Assembly: GCF_007003975.1 (NCBI RefSeq)
Contig: NZ_VFTC01000045.1
Coordinates: 1 to 36,615, forward strand
Reading direction: 5' to 3'
Source: Mesorhizobium sp. WSM4306
GTDB taxonomy: Bacteria > Pseudomonadota > Alphaproteobacteria > Rhizobiales > Rhizobiaceae
DNA length: 36,615 nucleotides
How positions within the stretch are numbered: the stretch's first letter is position 1; every line of letters starts with the position of its first letter. The notes beneath the pieces are model-generated. The model was not told the origin of the DNA, searched no databases, and was given only the letters and a program-made list of their open reading frames with translations. A program made the position numbers and the translations under genes. Positions 28,234 through 36,596 of the stretch are shown here, piece by piece.

Positions 28234-29001
28234 ATGCGCAAGCGTTTCTTTTCACATAAATCATTAGCCGCGATCCTGGTGATCACGCTAGCAGTGGGCG
28301 CTTATGTCACCTCCTACTTTACAGGGTGGGGCAACCAGATCGCGGGACCCAATACAGCAAGCGCACTCGGGTCAAAACCGAAGCCTATCGTCGGCGTAGC
28401 GTCCATCGTTGACGGGGACACGATCGAGATCCACGGACAGCGTATTCGTTTCAATGGCATCGACGCACCTGAAAGCAGCCAAAACTGCAGCGACGCAAGC
28501 GGGCAAGAATACCCATGCGGCCGCAAATCCGCAGAAGCACTGGACATCTTCCTCAGTCAATCCCGACCCATCCAGTGCAACTTTGTTTCGTGGGATCGTT
28601 ACAACCGCTTCGTTGGTGATTGTCAGCGGGCGGACGGTGCTAGCATTGCGTCTTGGATGGTCGAACAGGGTTATGCCCTGGATTGGCCTCGATACAGCCA
28701 TGGTAGTTACGCGTCACAACAGGCAGATGCCCAAAGGGCCAAGATTGGCATCTGGGTTGGCACTTTCACAGCCCCTTGGGATTGGCGAGCAACACATGCA
28801 GCCAACAATAAACCCGGTAATGACACATCCTACGGCCTTACAGGCCGTCGCCAAATAGCTCAGAGCTATTCGTGTCAACCGCGTCGCTATTGTAAGCAAA
28901 TCTCCTCATGCGATGAGGCGCGCTGGTATCTCAATAACTGTAGCTGGGGACCCAAATTGGACCGGGACGGCGACGGAATTCCGTGCGAAGGCATTTGCTG
29001 A
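28234..29001 (+). CDS. Membrane-anchored thermonuclease (SNase) with Excalibur motif
   Basis: A 255-residue protein with an N-terminal membrane anchor or signal (residues 10-30, SLAAILVITLAVGAYVTSYF), a staphylococcal-nuclease domain (VDGDTIEIHGQRIRFNGIDAPE, DRYNRFVGDC) carrying the expected catalytic Arg, Glu and Arg, and a C-terminal Excalibur calcium-binding motif (LDRDGDGIPCEGIC). It should act on nucleic acids outside the cytoplasmic membrane. I chose the ATG at 28234 so that the anchor is N-terminal; a TTG at 28171 with AAAGGA 8 nt upstream is a credible alternative that adds 21 basic residues. It follows the MucR-like gene on the same strand by about 100 nt and converges on the DUF4236 gene with only 13 nt between the ends. 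Confidence 0.9.
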   Translation: MRKRFFSHKSLAAILVITLAVGAYVTSYFTGWGNQIAGPNTASALGSKPKPIVGVASIVDGDTIEIHGQRIRFNGIDAPESSQNCSDASGQEYPCGRKSAEALDIFLSQSRPIQCNFVSWDRYNRFVGDCQRADGASIASWMVEQGYALDWPRYSHGSYASQQADAQRAKIGIWVGTFTAPWDWRATHAANNKPGNDTSYGLTGRRQIAQSYSCQPRRYCKQISSCDEARWYLNNCSWGPKLDRDGDGIPCEGIC

Positions 29002-29014
29002 CCAAGCCAATTCC

Positions 29015-30160
29015 TTAGCGCGCTTTCAGCAAGCCGGACTGGCCACCAGCGTTTCGGTGCATTTGCGCGAGTGCCAATAGAGCCTGGCAAAAGGGCTGGC
29101 TGACGTTTGTCTTGGAAAATTCCACCAGCTCGTTGAGCCCGGATGGGCTAGAAAACCGCAAGGCTTCGTAGCGACAGACAGGGATCTGCCGATTATCTCT
29201 GAAGCGTTTGTCGGGTCCGCCATTCTTATTGGGATGAGCCCAGGTATAGCTCACGATCTCAGCATCAGATGGAACTTTGCCGGTCTCAATAAAATTGCTG
29301 GGGGCAAATTGCGTCCTGAGGTCTCCATACCCAACGGCACCGTACTGGTTTCCGTCCTTCACCAAAATCATGTCTGGCATGAAATAAAGGATTTGCCGGC
29401 CGACGTGTATCGACGGTGGTGTGACATTGCTGCGAACAACCGTCGGCAAGGAAGCTTGGAGCGTCGTCGACTTTTTATCGACCAACATCGTGGCTCCCGC
29501 ATTGCGCTTCCAAGTCGTCAGATCCTCTATCTTGCCACCAGCCGCGACATGCCAACTCGCCGCGCAGCGTGTGAGCGTGTCAAAGGCGGCGACAAGTCGC
29601 CCGTAGGCCGCCTCCGCGTCCTGCTCCAAATCATAGTAGAGCACGCTCACCCGGCGGTAGCTGTCCAACCAGTTGCCAATAAGCATGCCCGGCAAAAAGG
29701 CAGCAATACCGATCAGCGCCACCCCACCTCCCAGCATTGCGCCTGCGATCAATCCGGCGATCCCAAACAGCACGGCCAGGATGAGCGACATTCGCGTCTG
29801 CGATTGCCTCGCATTGATTTCATCAAGCACATTGGCAAATGTCTCATCACGCATCTCGATCACATCGGCGGACTCGATTTCTCTCATCACGACGCCACCG
29901 CTGACATATTCCACGGGTGAGGATGTTGGATGGGGCTTTGGCCCAGATGGGAATTCAGACAGTTGCAGCGTCTGCTTGGCGCTGCGCTTTCCCAAAGTGC
30001 CTCGGTAGTAGAGACCGCCGACGCCTGCATGAATATAATGCCCTCGTGGGCCAGTCCCGATACGAAGACCTTGCACGCCAACGGACGCGCCAACCCCGCC
30101 AGACGAGAAGTTAAAGCGGAAAGGTCCCGCACTAATCGATTTTCGAACGTAAAACCCCAT
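29015..30160 (-). CDS. DUF4236 membrane protein, last gene of stator-like operon
   Basis: A 381-residue protein. The first 60 residues are a DUF4236 domain (MGFYVRKSISAGPFRFNFSS, then GVGASVGVQGLRIGTGPRGH and a tyrosine-rich GGLYYRGTL). Two membrane helices follow at about 124-143 and 145-165, and the C-terminal 200 residues form an unknown soluble domain. I chose the ATG at 30160 because DUF4236 proteins begin MGFxxRKS and a G-rich stretch precedes it. A GTG at 30214 overlapping the stop of the upstream OmpA-like gene is a possible alternative. Function of DUF4236 is unknown; here it belongs with the MotA/MotB-like pair. Confidence 0.88.
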   Translation of the reverse strand: MGFYVRKSISAGPFRFNFSSGGVGASVGVQGLRIGTGPRGHYIHAGVGGLYYRGTLGKRSAKQTLQLSEFPSGPKPHPTSSPVEYVSGGVVMREIESADVIEMRDETFANVLDEINARQSQTRMSLILAVLFGIAGLIAGAMLGGGVALIGIAAFLPGMLIGNWLDSYRRVSVLYYDLEQDAEAAYGRLVAAFDTLTRCAASWHVAAGGKIEDLTTWKRNAGATMLVDKKSTTLQASLPTVVRSNVTPPSIHVGRQILYFMPDMILVKDGNQYGAVGYGDLRTQFAPSNFIETGKVPSDAEIVSYTWAHPNKNGGPDKRFRDNRQIPVCRYEALRFSSPSGLNELVEFSKTNVSQPFCQALLALAQMHRNAGGQSGLLKAR

Positions 30161-30210
30161 CCCCGCAATCCCCCCCAAGCCCTGTGAGCGAAACCCAAGG
30201 GCAGTTCGCC

Positions 30211-31260
30211 TCACAACTTTGGTACCGGAACCAGTCCAATATCTGTCTCTCGCGAACGTTGCCTGACCCTGATCTCAATTCGCCTCCTCGCCTTGACGTC
30301 GCCGGCCTGTGCGCCGTCGGTGAGCCGGTCGCCAGGCAATATCAACTGGCCGCCGGACATTGGCAGGATGGTGAAGCCTTTCAGTTCCGGCATATCGCGC
30401 AGGATGCCTGTGACGGAGATCGCTCGCGCTAATCCAAGCCCGGCATTGTCGGCAGGATGGAGTGTGCCAATGTCCATCTTGCGCGCCAGTACGGGCTGAA
30501 GGCCTCTGTCCATATTCGATGAGTCACCGGACATCGCCTGCTCGTCCGTGTGGCCAATCACCTCAATGACGTCCACACCATAGGAAGTTGCAATTCCAGC
30601 AATGGTCTTCGACATCTGCCGCAACTTCGTTTTGAAGCCACCGGAAAGCTCCGCACTTCCAGTATCGAAATTATAGCCATCGAGCTCGCTAAGACTGATG
30701 ATCGGTGGCCAATCGTGTGGCTTGTCAGCAGAGGCCTCGTTCCTTGCCTTCTTCAGTGCGTCAGCAAGATCCTTGGACGTCTTGCCCGTGCCAACGTAGC
30801 CGAGCTCGCGCAGAACCTTCATCTTCTCGATCATGGCTTTGGCCTGATCAACGTCGACGTCGTTGTCAGAGAGGACTTTGGCGGCCGGCGCGCTTTTCAC
30901 CGCTTCCTCAAGGGTCAGTCCCACTTTTTTGATTGCCTCTGCGGCCTCTTTGGCCCGGACCAATTCACGCCATTCTTGATCTGGTACATTGCGTCGACTT
31001 GCAGGCTTGACCATGGCATTCAGCTGAGCCAGCAACCGCTTGTTTTCCTCGTCAAGCTTGCGAGCGTTCTCATTGAGGGACTGCGCAATCTTCTGCGCTG
31101 CCGCAGCCTCTTTCTTTGTCTTGGCGATGAGCGCGCCTGCAGCAAGCAAAAGGCAGAAAACGAGAAGCAGCATCGTCTCAGCCATCGTCAGGCCGAGTAT
31201 CAGGCCGCGGCCATAGCCCTTGCGCTCAAACGTAATGGCTGTTCCGCTAACCTCACTCAC
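30211..31260 (-). CDS. MotB/ZorB-like OmpA-domain protein
   Basis: A 349-residue inner-membrane protein with one N-terminal helix (residues 24-46, LTMAETMLLLVFCLLLAAGA), a coiled coil and linker (about 48-190), and a C-terminal OmpA-like peptidoglycan-binding domain (YNFDTGSAELSGGF, IEVIGHTDEQ, RAISVTGIL, RRRIEIRV). This is the layout of MotB and ZorB stator subunits. AETM at the start of the helix lines up with the ADFM of MotB, putting Glu28 in the place of the proton-carrying Asp. The GTG at 31260 overlaps the stop of the upstream channel-like gene (GTGA); a TTG at 31272 is the other option. It probably pairs with the 31257-32573 product as an ion-driven complex. Confidence 0.88.
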   Translation of the reverse strand: MSEVSGTAITFERKGYGRGLILGLTMAETMLLLVFCLLLAAGALIAKTKKEAAAAQKIAQSLNENARKLDEENKRLLAQLNAMVKPASRRNVPDQEWRELVRAKEAAEAIKKVGLTLEEAVKSAPAAKVLSDNDVDVDQAKAMIEKMKVLRELGYVGTGKTSKDLADALKKARNEASADKPHDWPPIISLSELDGYNFDTGSAELSGGFKTKLRQMSKTIAGIATSYGVDVIEVIGHTDEQAMSGDSSNMDRGLQPVLARKMDIGTLHPADNAGLGLARAISVTGILRDMPELKGFTILPMSGGQLILPGDRLTDGAQAGDVKARRRIEIRVRQRSRETDIGLVPVPKL

Positions 31261-32573
31261 CTGCCCCACCAACTTGCTCTCTTTGGCGGTTCACCCTTCT
31301 CCACCTCCGCCGGACTGCTTAACGATCGGAAGGTGTCGCCCTCCGTGTCATCCGAAACCTTGATTGGCGTCTCCACAGGGGAGGCAACAGTGGAAGGTGC
31401 CGCCACTCGCTCGACATCGTTCGCTATCGCATTGCTCAGAGGCTGGGGAGTGCGCACGGCCGGGAGGCTATGTTGTGTAAGGGTTGCGACGAGGCCGCGT
31501 GTTTCATTGCTGTGTTTCTGCATCACAGCCATGAACTCCTCAGTCAAACGCTGCTGCGCTTGGACAGTTTCTGCGGTCTTTTCTGCGGCCGCTGCCGCTC
31601 TCTCCACTCCAGTCGCCACCTTGATCACTGCGTCGGCAAGACCGGTCATCCGCGTTTGCTGCTCTTGCGAGGCTGTTTCGGTTTTTATCGCATATTGTGC
31701 GACAGCATTACCCAGGAGCTTGACCATCGGCGCCAGATCGTTCTTCAGCACCTCATCAGGAACAACCACCTTTTCCAGCTTGGCAGCCATATTGTCGGCT
31801 TGATTACCGAGCTTTCCAACAGAGTTGGACATCGAGCTGTTGGCTTTATCCAGCAAATCCGCTGCAGCTCCAACGCGGTTCGCTATCGAAGCAAACTGGG
31901 TTTCGACTTGCCCGAAATTGTGCTGCAACGCGTCACTGAGCTTGGCAGACGCCTCTTGGACAGGCTTGATCGATTCCATGGCAATATTGTCCAGGGCAGA
32001 TCGAATGTGCTCCCCATTGCGTGCCGCTTGCTCGGCAATCTCTGCAAAGCCCTCTTCGAGCATTTGATGGCTGACACGACGAAAGTCGGCGAACTCCCTG
32101 GTTACGCTTTCCATCTCGGCTCTTACACGCCGTGTCATGTCGGCAAGTTCGTGCCTCGCCGTTCGCTCAATGTCCGCGGGATCGCGCCGCATCTGATTGT
32201 AGAAAACCCTCAGAGCAATACCGGTGATCGTCGACGTGATCGCGATGCCAAAATTTTGGACGATCGTGTCGGTTGAGCCTTCCGTTCCAAACTGAAACAG
32301 CGAGACCCCAAGGCTCGTCAGGGTGAACAGGAAGCCCATATAGTAGAGGTTATCGCCGGTCTGCTCGTCGTGCAGTTGTAGCTTTCCAGCAAAGATCGAA
32401 ACCCCGAGATAGAAAAACATCAGGCAGGCCGGTGCTACCGCCGCGACGATCGGATTTACGCCTGAGAGTTTTGCAATGGCGATGAATACACACCCGCCGA
32501 GTGTCAATGCCGCGAAAACCACGACCGGCAGACGTGGATGATCCAGCAAAGGTTTGTCGTGCGCTCTCGCCAT
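31257..32573 (-). CDS. MotA/TolQ/ZorA-like channel protein with long coiled-coil tail
   Basis: A 438-residue inner-membrane protein with four predicted helices (about 15-37, 41-62, 77-95 and 104-124) and then a tail of nearly 300 residues of helical, coiled-coil sequence, ending in a Pro/Ser-rich segment. The third and fourth helices (GFLFTLTSLGVSLFQF and FGIAITSTITGIALRVFYNQ) follow the small-residue, Thr/Ser-rich pattern of MotA/TolQ/ExbB proton-channel proteins, and the long tail recalls ZorA. The ATG at 32573 shares one base with the upstream stop (TGATG). Homology to MotA/TolQ is inferred from pattern and from the adjacent MotB-like gene. Confidence 0.78.
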   Translation of the reverse strand: MARAHDKPLLDHPRLPVVVFAALTLGGCVFIAIAKLSGVNPIVAAVAPACLMFFYLGVSIFAGKLQLHDEQTGDNLYYMGFLFTLTSLGVSLFQFGTEGSTDTIVQNFGIAITSTITGIALRVFYNQMRRDPADIERTARHELADMTRRVRAEMESVTREFADFRRVSHQMLEEGFAEIAEQAARNGEHIRSALDNIAMESIKPVQEASAKLSDALQHNFGQVETQFASIANRVGAAADLLDKANSSMSNSVGKLGNQADNMAAKLEKVVVPDEVLKNDLAPMVKLLGNAVAQYAIKTETASQEQQTRMTGLADAVIKVATGVERAAAAAEKTAETVQAQQRLTEEFMAVMQKHSNETRGLVATLTQHSLPAVRTPQPLSNAIANDVERVAAPSTVASPVETPIKVSDDTEGDTFRSLSSPAEVEKGEPPKRASWWGR

Positions 32574-33391
32574 CAGTTTAACCCATCCAAGCCAACCAGC
32601 TTTTCGAACTCGCCGTGATGGTTCTGGACCCAATGTGTCCAGAACTCCGCGTGATCCAGGGTCTGAAATGGCTTCTTTGCCCGATCGATATAAAGAATTG
32701 TGATGCCCACCCCATCCAGCGACGTCCCATATGTGCGGTCGGCGGCGCTGTTGAGGTATTTTTGGTAATCCAGTCCCGATCGGTACTGCGAGTAAATCGT
32801 CGTATGCTCGATCATGTCAGAGGCGACCACCAATCGCTTGGGACTGCCCTGTTTGGCCAAGCTGCTATCGAAGAGCGACAGCTTGATTTTCTGAATTCCA
32901 GCCATGATCGGAGATTGGCTCGCGGAAGCCGCATTCGGGATTTCATCGGGAAGTTTGTTCAAAGGATCGCCGAAGGCGTTTTCCCACTTCTTTTGACGCC
33001 GCGCAGGATTGTTGGTCCAACTATCGACGGTCGACCCATCACCGGGATTGCATCCATCGAACATCACCGTCAGCTCACCAGGCGCCGAGCTCAGGGTATA
33101 AATCCTCACATACCCACCCGGCTCGACCTGCCCAATGGTCTTTCGGAACTCGTTCTTGAGATCAGCCATCGTCGTTGCCGAAATTGGATCAGTGGCGTCG
33201 ATGAGGACGGCGGTCAGGCTGGAGGGTCCGTCCAATGGGCAATTCGTGTTGGCGTCGATATGGCCATTGCCAGACCTGGTCCACATCCAGCCGAAGCCGG
33301 CCAACATCGCAACGGATAGCACACCAAGGGCAATGGCCGCGGCAATGGTACCCGCATTGCCTTTCTTGCGTCTGCGGGTTCGCCTAGACAT
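32573..33391 (-). CDS. Membrane-anchored vWA-like protein
   Basis: A 272-residue protein with a very basic N-terminus (MSRRTRRRKK), one membrane helix (residues 14-36) and a periplasmic domain with a vWA-like fold: SLTAVLIDATDPIS near residues 58-71 (degenerate MIDAS), GYVRIYTLSS near 92 and KRLVVASDMIEHTT near 184. The metal-binding DxSxS is not intact, so metal binding is uncertain. It overlaps the upstream membrane-protein gene by 8 nt and the downstream channel gene by one base. vWA domains commonly mediate protein contacts; in this operon it may be a sensor or assembly factor for the stator-like complex. Confidence 0.8.
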   Translation of the reverse strand: MSRRTRRRKKGNAGTIAAAIALGVLSVAMLAGFGWMWTRSGNGHIDANTNCPLDGPSSLTAVLIDATDPISATTMADLKNEFRKTIGQVEPGGYVRIYTLSSAPGELTVMFDGCNPGDGSTVDSWTNNPARRQKKWENAFGDPLNKLPDEIPNAASASQSPIMAGIQKIKLSLFDSSLAKQGSPKRLVVASDMIEHTTIYSQYRSGLDYQKYLNSAADRTYGTSLDGVGITILYIDRAKKPFQTLDHAEFWTHWVQNHHGEFEKLVGLDGLN

Positions 33392-34823
33392 TCACGCTGT
33401 CCGGGTGAAGCTTATCAAGATCTCGGTACTGCTCAATTCCCCGTTCGCATTCCTGACCAATCAGACGAACCTGCTCGTTGAGTTCCTCCTGCGCCTGGCG
33501 AATTGATGCGCCAACATCTCCCTCATTCCACTCCCGCTCGCCGGTGACGTATGGCTTGATGCGATCAAGTTTGTAGGGCGTTCCGAAATGCTTGGGCGCC
33601 GGCTCGGTCCTCGCCTGGATGTTGGCTTCCCGATACATCGACAAAAGCTGATTGCAGGCTCGCTCCAATTGGTCTTGATGCTGCGCAAAAAGAGCCAGAA
33701 GCCTCGATCGATGATCGACAATCGCGCGGTGCTCGCGCCGGCGACTACCAAGCTGCTTGACGATTTCCTCCACTTTTTCGTTGTGGTCGTCGCGGACATC
33801 CTGCAGCTCTTCGATCAGTTCCTTCTTTCGATCGATGTAGTCATCGCGCCGTCGAACGAGCCGATTTTCAACGCCAGTGTAGCCTGGGTAAGGGTCGAGC
33901 ACGAACCAGCCGTCGATAAAAGCGAAAAGCGAAAACATCAGGCCGATCGCAAACAGCAACCAGGACTTGATGTCCGTGAGACCCGCTGGATTGGCGAGCA
34001 TATTACGGATGACCTCAGCGCCGGCGCCGTCAGCGAGCGAGCCGCTGACCTCACGGTAGTGCGCTAGCGCCAAGTTTATCGAAATCGCCAAGCCGATATA
34101 GAAAAGGATTGAAATGATCCCAACGAATTTTACGAAAAACGACCGATGGGTGACGAGACGAGCGCAGAAAACCGCCAGGAGCAAAGCCGCCCCGATGTTG
34201 ATGAAAGAGAATGCCGCAGCCTCAAGGATGCCACCAAAAAATCCCTGCTCATTGCCCTTGGCCAGGAAGTTGCCGTTCATCGCTGTCTCGACCAGAAACA
34301 GAAATAGCAGAAGCGATAGCCGGAAAATGTGAGCGGCACCGTGCTGCACACGCGCGGCACGAACGAGACCGTGCTTCTCCTTAAACCATGCATGCTCTTT
34401 TTCGGCGTCGTTCAGGGCCCTTCTCAGGCCGTGAAGTTCATCGAGGCCCACGGCGACCGAGGCTTTGAAGTCCGAAACGCTAGCGGCATTCGTCTGACGG
34501 ATTAGACCGAATTGTTCCTCGAAATCGAGGCCGGCAAGACGACCTCCAAGGAGTTGCAGGTTGTCCTCAAGAGTGTGATGCGCAGCCTTCTTCTCATCCT
34601 CAACGCGTTCCACGATGGCATGTTCGACATCGTCGAGATTCTTTGCCGTTTTCGGGGGTTGGTTCACCTCGCCGCGCTGCTTTCCGCGGTTAATGACATC
34701 CAGGTCGCCGTCGATCTTGGCAGGGTCCAGGCTGTTGAATAGCTGAGTGCTCGCCCGAAAATCGTGGTTGGATTCTCGCAGTGAGTCACGCAACTTATTT
34801 AGTTTTTCGAATTTAGAGCCCAC
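33384..34823 (-). CDS. Four-helix membrane protein with flanking coiled coils, first gene of stator-like operon
   Basis: A 479-residue protein of no recognised family. Residues 1-160 are charged and helical. Four membrane helices lie at about 164-182, 195-222, 229-254 and 285-308, and residues 315-479 form a second, highly charged coiled coil (for example ELIEELQDVRDDHNEKVEEI). The start is a GTG at 34823; the frame is closed by a TAA just upstream, so no longer version exists. It begins the five-gene minus-strand operon and overlaps the vWA-like gene by 8 nt. Its architecture suggests a membrane scaffold or sensor with cytoplasmic coiled coils. Confidence 0.82.
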   Translation of the reverse strand: MGSKFEKLNKLRDSLRESNHDFRASTQLFNSLDPAKIDGDLDVINRGKQRGEVNQPPKTAKNLDDVEHAIVERVEDEKKAAHHTLEDNLQLLGGRLAGLDFEEQFGLIRQTNAASVSDFKASVAVGLDELHGLRRALNDAEKEHAWFKEKHGLVRAARVQHGAAHIFRLSLLLFLFLVETAMNGNFLAKGNEQGFFGGILEAAAFSFINIGAALLLAVFCARLVTHRSFFVKFVGIISILFYIGLAISINLALAHYREVSGSLADGAGAEVIRNMLANPAGLTDIKSWLLFAIGLMFSLFAFIDGWFVLDPYPGYTGVENRLVRRRDDYIDRKKELIEELQDVRDDHNEKVEEIVKQLGSRRREHRAIVDHRSRLLALFAQHQDQLERACNQLLSMYREANIQARTEPAPKHFGTPYKLDRIKPYVTGEREWNEGDVGASIRQAQEELNEQVRLIGQECERGIEQYRDLDKLHPDSVNV

Positions 34824-35020
34824 GCACTCACAACCCCAACTTTACGCCCCCCGGCAGAGTGGTTTCTATGCATAGTAGAGCTAAAGGGCAACCGCACATT
34901 CACTTCTATCCACTTGCTAGTGCGGATCAGGCTCAATTGAGTTCCAACAAATGATCATGGCTGCTGATCAACTGGTTGATCGGCCGCGACTAGTCATGTC
35001 ATGAGCCGTGCTGCGATGCT
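34824..35020. promoter_or_regulatory. Upstream region of the five-gene membrane operon
   Basis: A 197-bp gap that should hold the promoter of the minus-strand operon starting at 34823. No clear -35/-10 pair can be named with confidence, and no gene is seen. Confidence 0.3.
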
Positions 35021-35461
35021 CTAAGGACAGAGTGCTACGAGCGGGTTCGCGACTGGGAAATTATCCACAGTCGTATACGTGTACTGGATCTCACCGCCCA
35101 GGCGAACGAAGGCAGATAGTTCCTCCGCACGACAGACATAGTTTTTGGTCATTTCATCGATCTTCTGGACATAGACCGGCCGCGAGACGCCAGCAGCCAA
35201 CAATTTGGCGTCTACTTCCGCATCGGTCTGAGCCCAGGTGGCGTTGAAAACGATCCTTGGCCCGATTGCGATGATGCTCCGAACGGAGATGTTCGAACTG
35301 ATCAGCATGGGCAATGCTGGAGCCATTTCGGTTTGCATTTTTTTTGCGTAGGCGCAGACGTCGGTCTTGGTGTACTTCGAGAGGCATTCATTTGCCGTCG
35401 CCACCCTTGGCCATGTCAGCAGGATCGCCAACGGGACGTGCATCAATCGCAATCCATCCAA
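35021..35461 (-). CDS. Secreted Cys-containing hypothetical protein
   Basis: A 146-residue protein with an N-terminal signal-like segment (LRLMHVPLAILLTWPRVATA) followed by NECLSKYTKTDVCAYAKKMQ and four cysteines in the mature part, suggesting disulphides in the periplasm. I chose the TTG at 35461 because GAGGAG lies exactly 6 nt upstream; an ATG six codons later (35443) would shorten the signal. The frame stays open much further upstream, but that part overlaps the divergent gene at 35591 and looks noncoding. No family is recognised. Confidence 0.6.
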   Translation of the reverse strand: MDGLRLMHVPLAILLTWPRVATANECLSKYTKTDVCAYAKKMQTEMAPALPMLISSNISVRSIIAIGPRIVFNATWAQTDAEVDAKLLAAGVSRPVYVQKIDEMTKNYVCRAEELSAFVRLGGEIQYTYTTVDNFPVANPLVALCP

Positions 35462-35590
35462 AGTATTCTCCTCGCCCGATCTTGGCCTGCACAGAGGAGC
35501 ATCTATCCTATTTGTGTTCACAGTGCCACGAGCAGCTTGTGCCCGACCGGCAATAGTGCTCTGTCTGAAATACTTTGGGAGGGCAATAAA

Positions 35591-35725
35591 ATGAAAACAA
35601 CATTTCTCGCGGCTATGGCCGCTGCAATAATCGCTTGCGCGACCGGCGCGTTTGCACACAGTGGCGGCACTGATGCCAACGGTTGCCATACCAACCATAA
35701 GACCGGCGCGTATCACTGTCACTGA
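35591..35725 (+). CDS. Small secreted YHYH-domain protein
   Basis: A 44-residue protein: a signal peptide (MKTTFLAAMAAAIIACATGAFA) followed by HSGGTDANGCHTNHKTGAYH and a final CH. This matches the short YHYH motif proteins, rich in His and Cys and possibly metal-binding in the periplasm. GGGAGGG lies 7 nt before the ATG at 35591. It is divergent from the secreted protein gene at 35461, with about 130 bp shared between the two starts. Confidence 0.8.
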   Translation: MKTTFLAAMAAAIIACATGAFAHSGGTDANGCHTNHKTGAYHCH

Positions 35726-35753
35726 AGGTCACGCCTTTCTGAGGGACACAAAC

Positions 35754-35993
35754 ATGCTGAAGAACATCATGTCAGCTCCGCTGGGCCTCCTCTTCATGCT
35801 GGGCGGGCCGATCACCTACGTGATGAATGTCGTCGACACATGGCAGGGCCATGCATCAGTGGTCGTAAAAATCCTGATTAACTTGAGCCTGGATGCGATG
35901 TTGGCGTTCATTTGGCCGATCACTTGGGCAATCTGGCTTTTCAAATATATGGCGGGCGCCGAAACTCCACTAACAACCGTGCTGGGCGTTTGA
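35754..35993 (+). CDS. Small two-helix membrane protein
   Basis: A 79-residue protein with two hydrophobic helices: residues 6-26 (MSAPLGLLFMLGGPITYVMN) and about 38-62 (VKILINLSLDAMLAFIWPIT). The ATG at 35754 has GAGG 9 nt upstream, and the gene follows the YHYH gene by 28 nt on the same strand, so they may be co-transcribed. No named family is recognised. Confidence 0.65.
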   Translation: MLKNIMSAPLGLLFMLGGPITYVMNVVDTWQGHASVVVKILINLSLDAMLAFIWPITWAIWLFKYMAGAETPLTTVLGV

Positions 35994-36045
35994 GGATCAA
36001 GTTTGCTGAAAATAATGCTTTTCGACGCCGGCCGGAACGGTCCGG

Positions 36046-36330
36046 TTGGTCTGCATCTGTGTAGCTATTGCCTCGCTGCTGGCGGTAGCGCCATGGCCGT
36101 ACGGCTATTACCAATTCCTCCGCGTGGTGGTCTTTTTCGCCGGGATCTACTGCGGAGCCATGGTGTGGCGATCAGGCCCTGAAAATCGCACCCTGGCTTG
36201 GGCGCTGTTTGGAGCGGCAGCGATCTTCAACCCGTTCATGCCGGTTCATTTGCCGCGCGAGCTGTGGGCAATCTTCAACGTCGCAGCGGCTACTCTGTTC
36301 GGCTTTGTCGCATACCGGCACCGGAATTAA
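36046..36330 (+). CDS. DUF6804-like small membrane protein
   Basis: A 94-residue protein with about three membrane helices. The segment WPYGYYQFLRVVVFFAGIYC and the later AIFNPFMPVHLPRELW resemble the DUF6804 family of small membrane proteins. A TTG at 36046 is the only start in frame after an upstream stop, and its ribosome-binding site is weak, so the start is uncertain. It follows the two-helix protein gene by 52 nt. Confidence 0.6.
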   Translation: MVCICVAIASLLAVAPWPYGYYQFLRVVVFFAGIYCGAMVWRSGPENRTLAWALFGAAAIFNPFMPVHLPRELWAIFNVAAATLFGFVAYRHRN

Positions 36331-36344
36331 GCCGATAATCTGAG

Positions 36345-36596
36345 ATGGCCAAGAGTGGACCTGAGACGCCGAAGGTCAAGGCGCGCCCGAGGGTCACCGT
36401 GTCACAGCCGTTGGCGCTTTATGCGGGAGATCTCCTCGAGCGGACGAAGGAGTACTTCGAGGCTTTCAACCATCTAGGCTCGGAGTCGGAAAAGGCGCAT
36501 CTTTTTGCCCGTTATTTTCTATTTTCGCATGCCCTAGATGTGGAGCTTCAACAGGTTGTCCTCGATCAGGGCGAGGCGACTGATAGGCGTTTTTGA
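36345..36596 (+). CDS. Small hydrophilic hypothetical protein
   Basis: An 83-residue protein beginning MAKSGPETPKVKARPRVTVS; the rest is helical (LYAGDLLERTKEYFEAFNHL and onward). It starts 14 nt after the DUF6804-like gene on the same strand and is probably in the same transcript. No membrane segment or known family is seen. Confidence 0.5.
   Translation: MAKSGPETPKVKARPRVTVSQPLALYAGDLLERTKEYFEAFNHLGSESEKAHLFARYFLFSHALDVELQQVVLDQGEATDRRF

Noticed and set aside
31470..32276. Plus-strand open frame of 268 codons opposite the channel-like gene
   Set aside because: The minus-strand frame has membrane helices, a coiled coil and operon context; the plus-strand frame has a Cys/His/Arg-rich, noncoding look.
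29015..34823. A classical Zorya system
   Set aside because: Only ZorA/ZorB-like parts are present; no ZorC, ZorD helicase or ZorE nuclease is encoded within or beside the operon.
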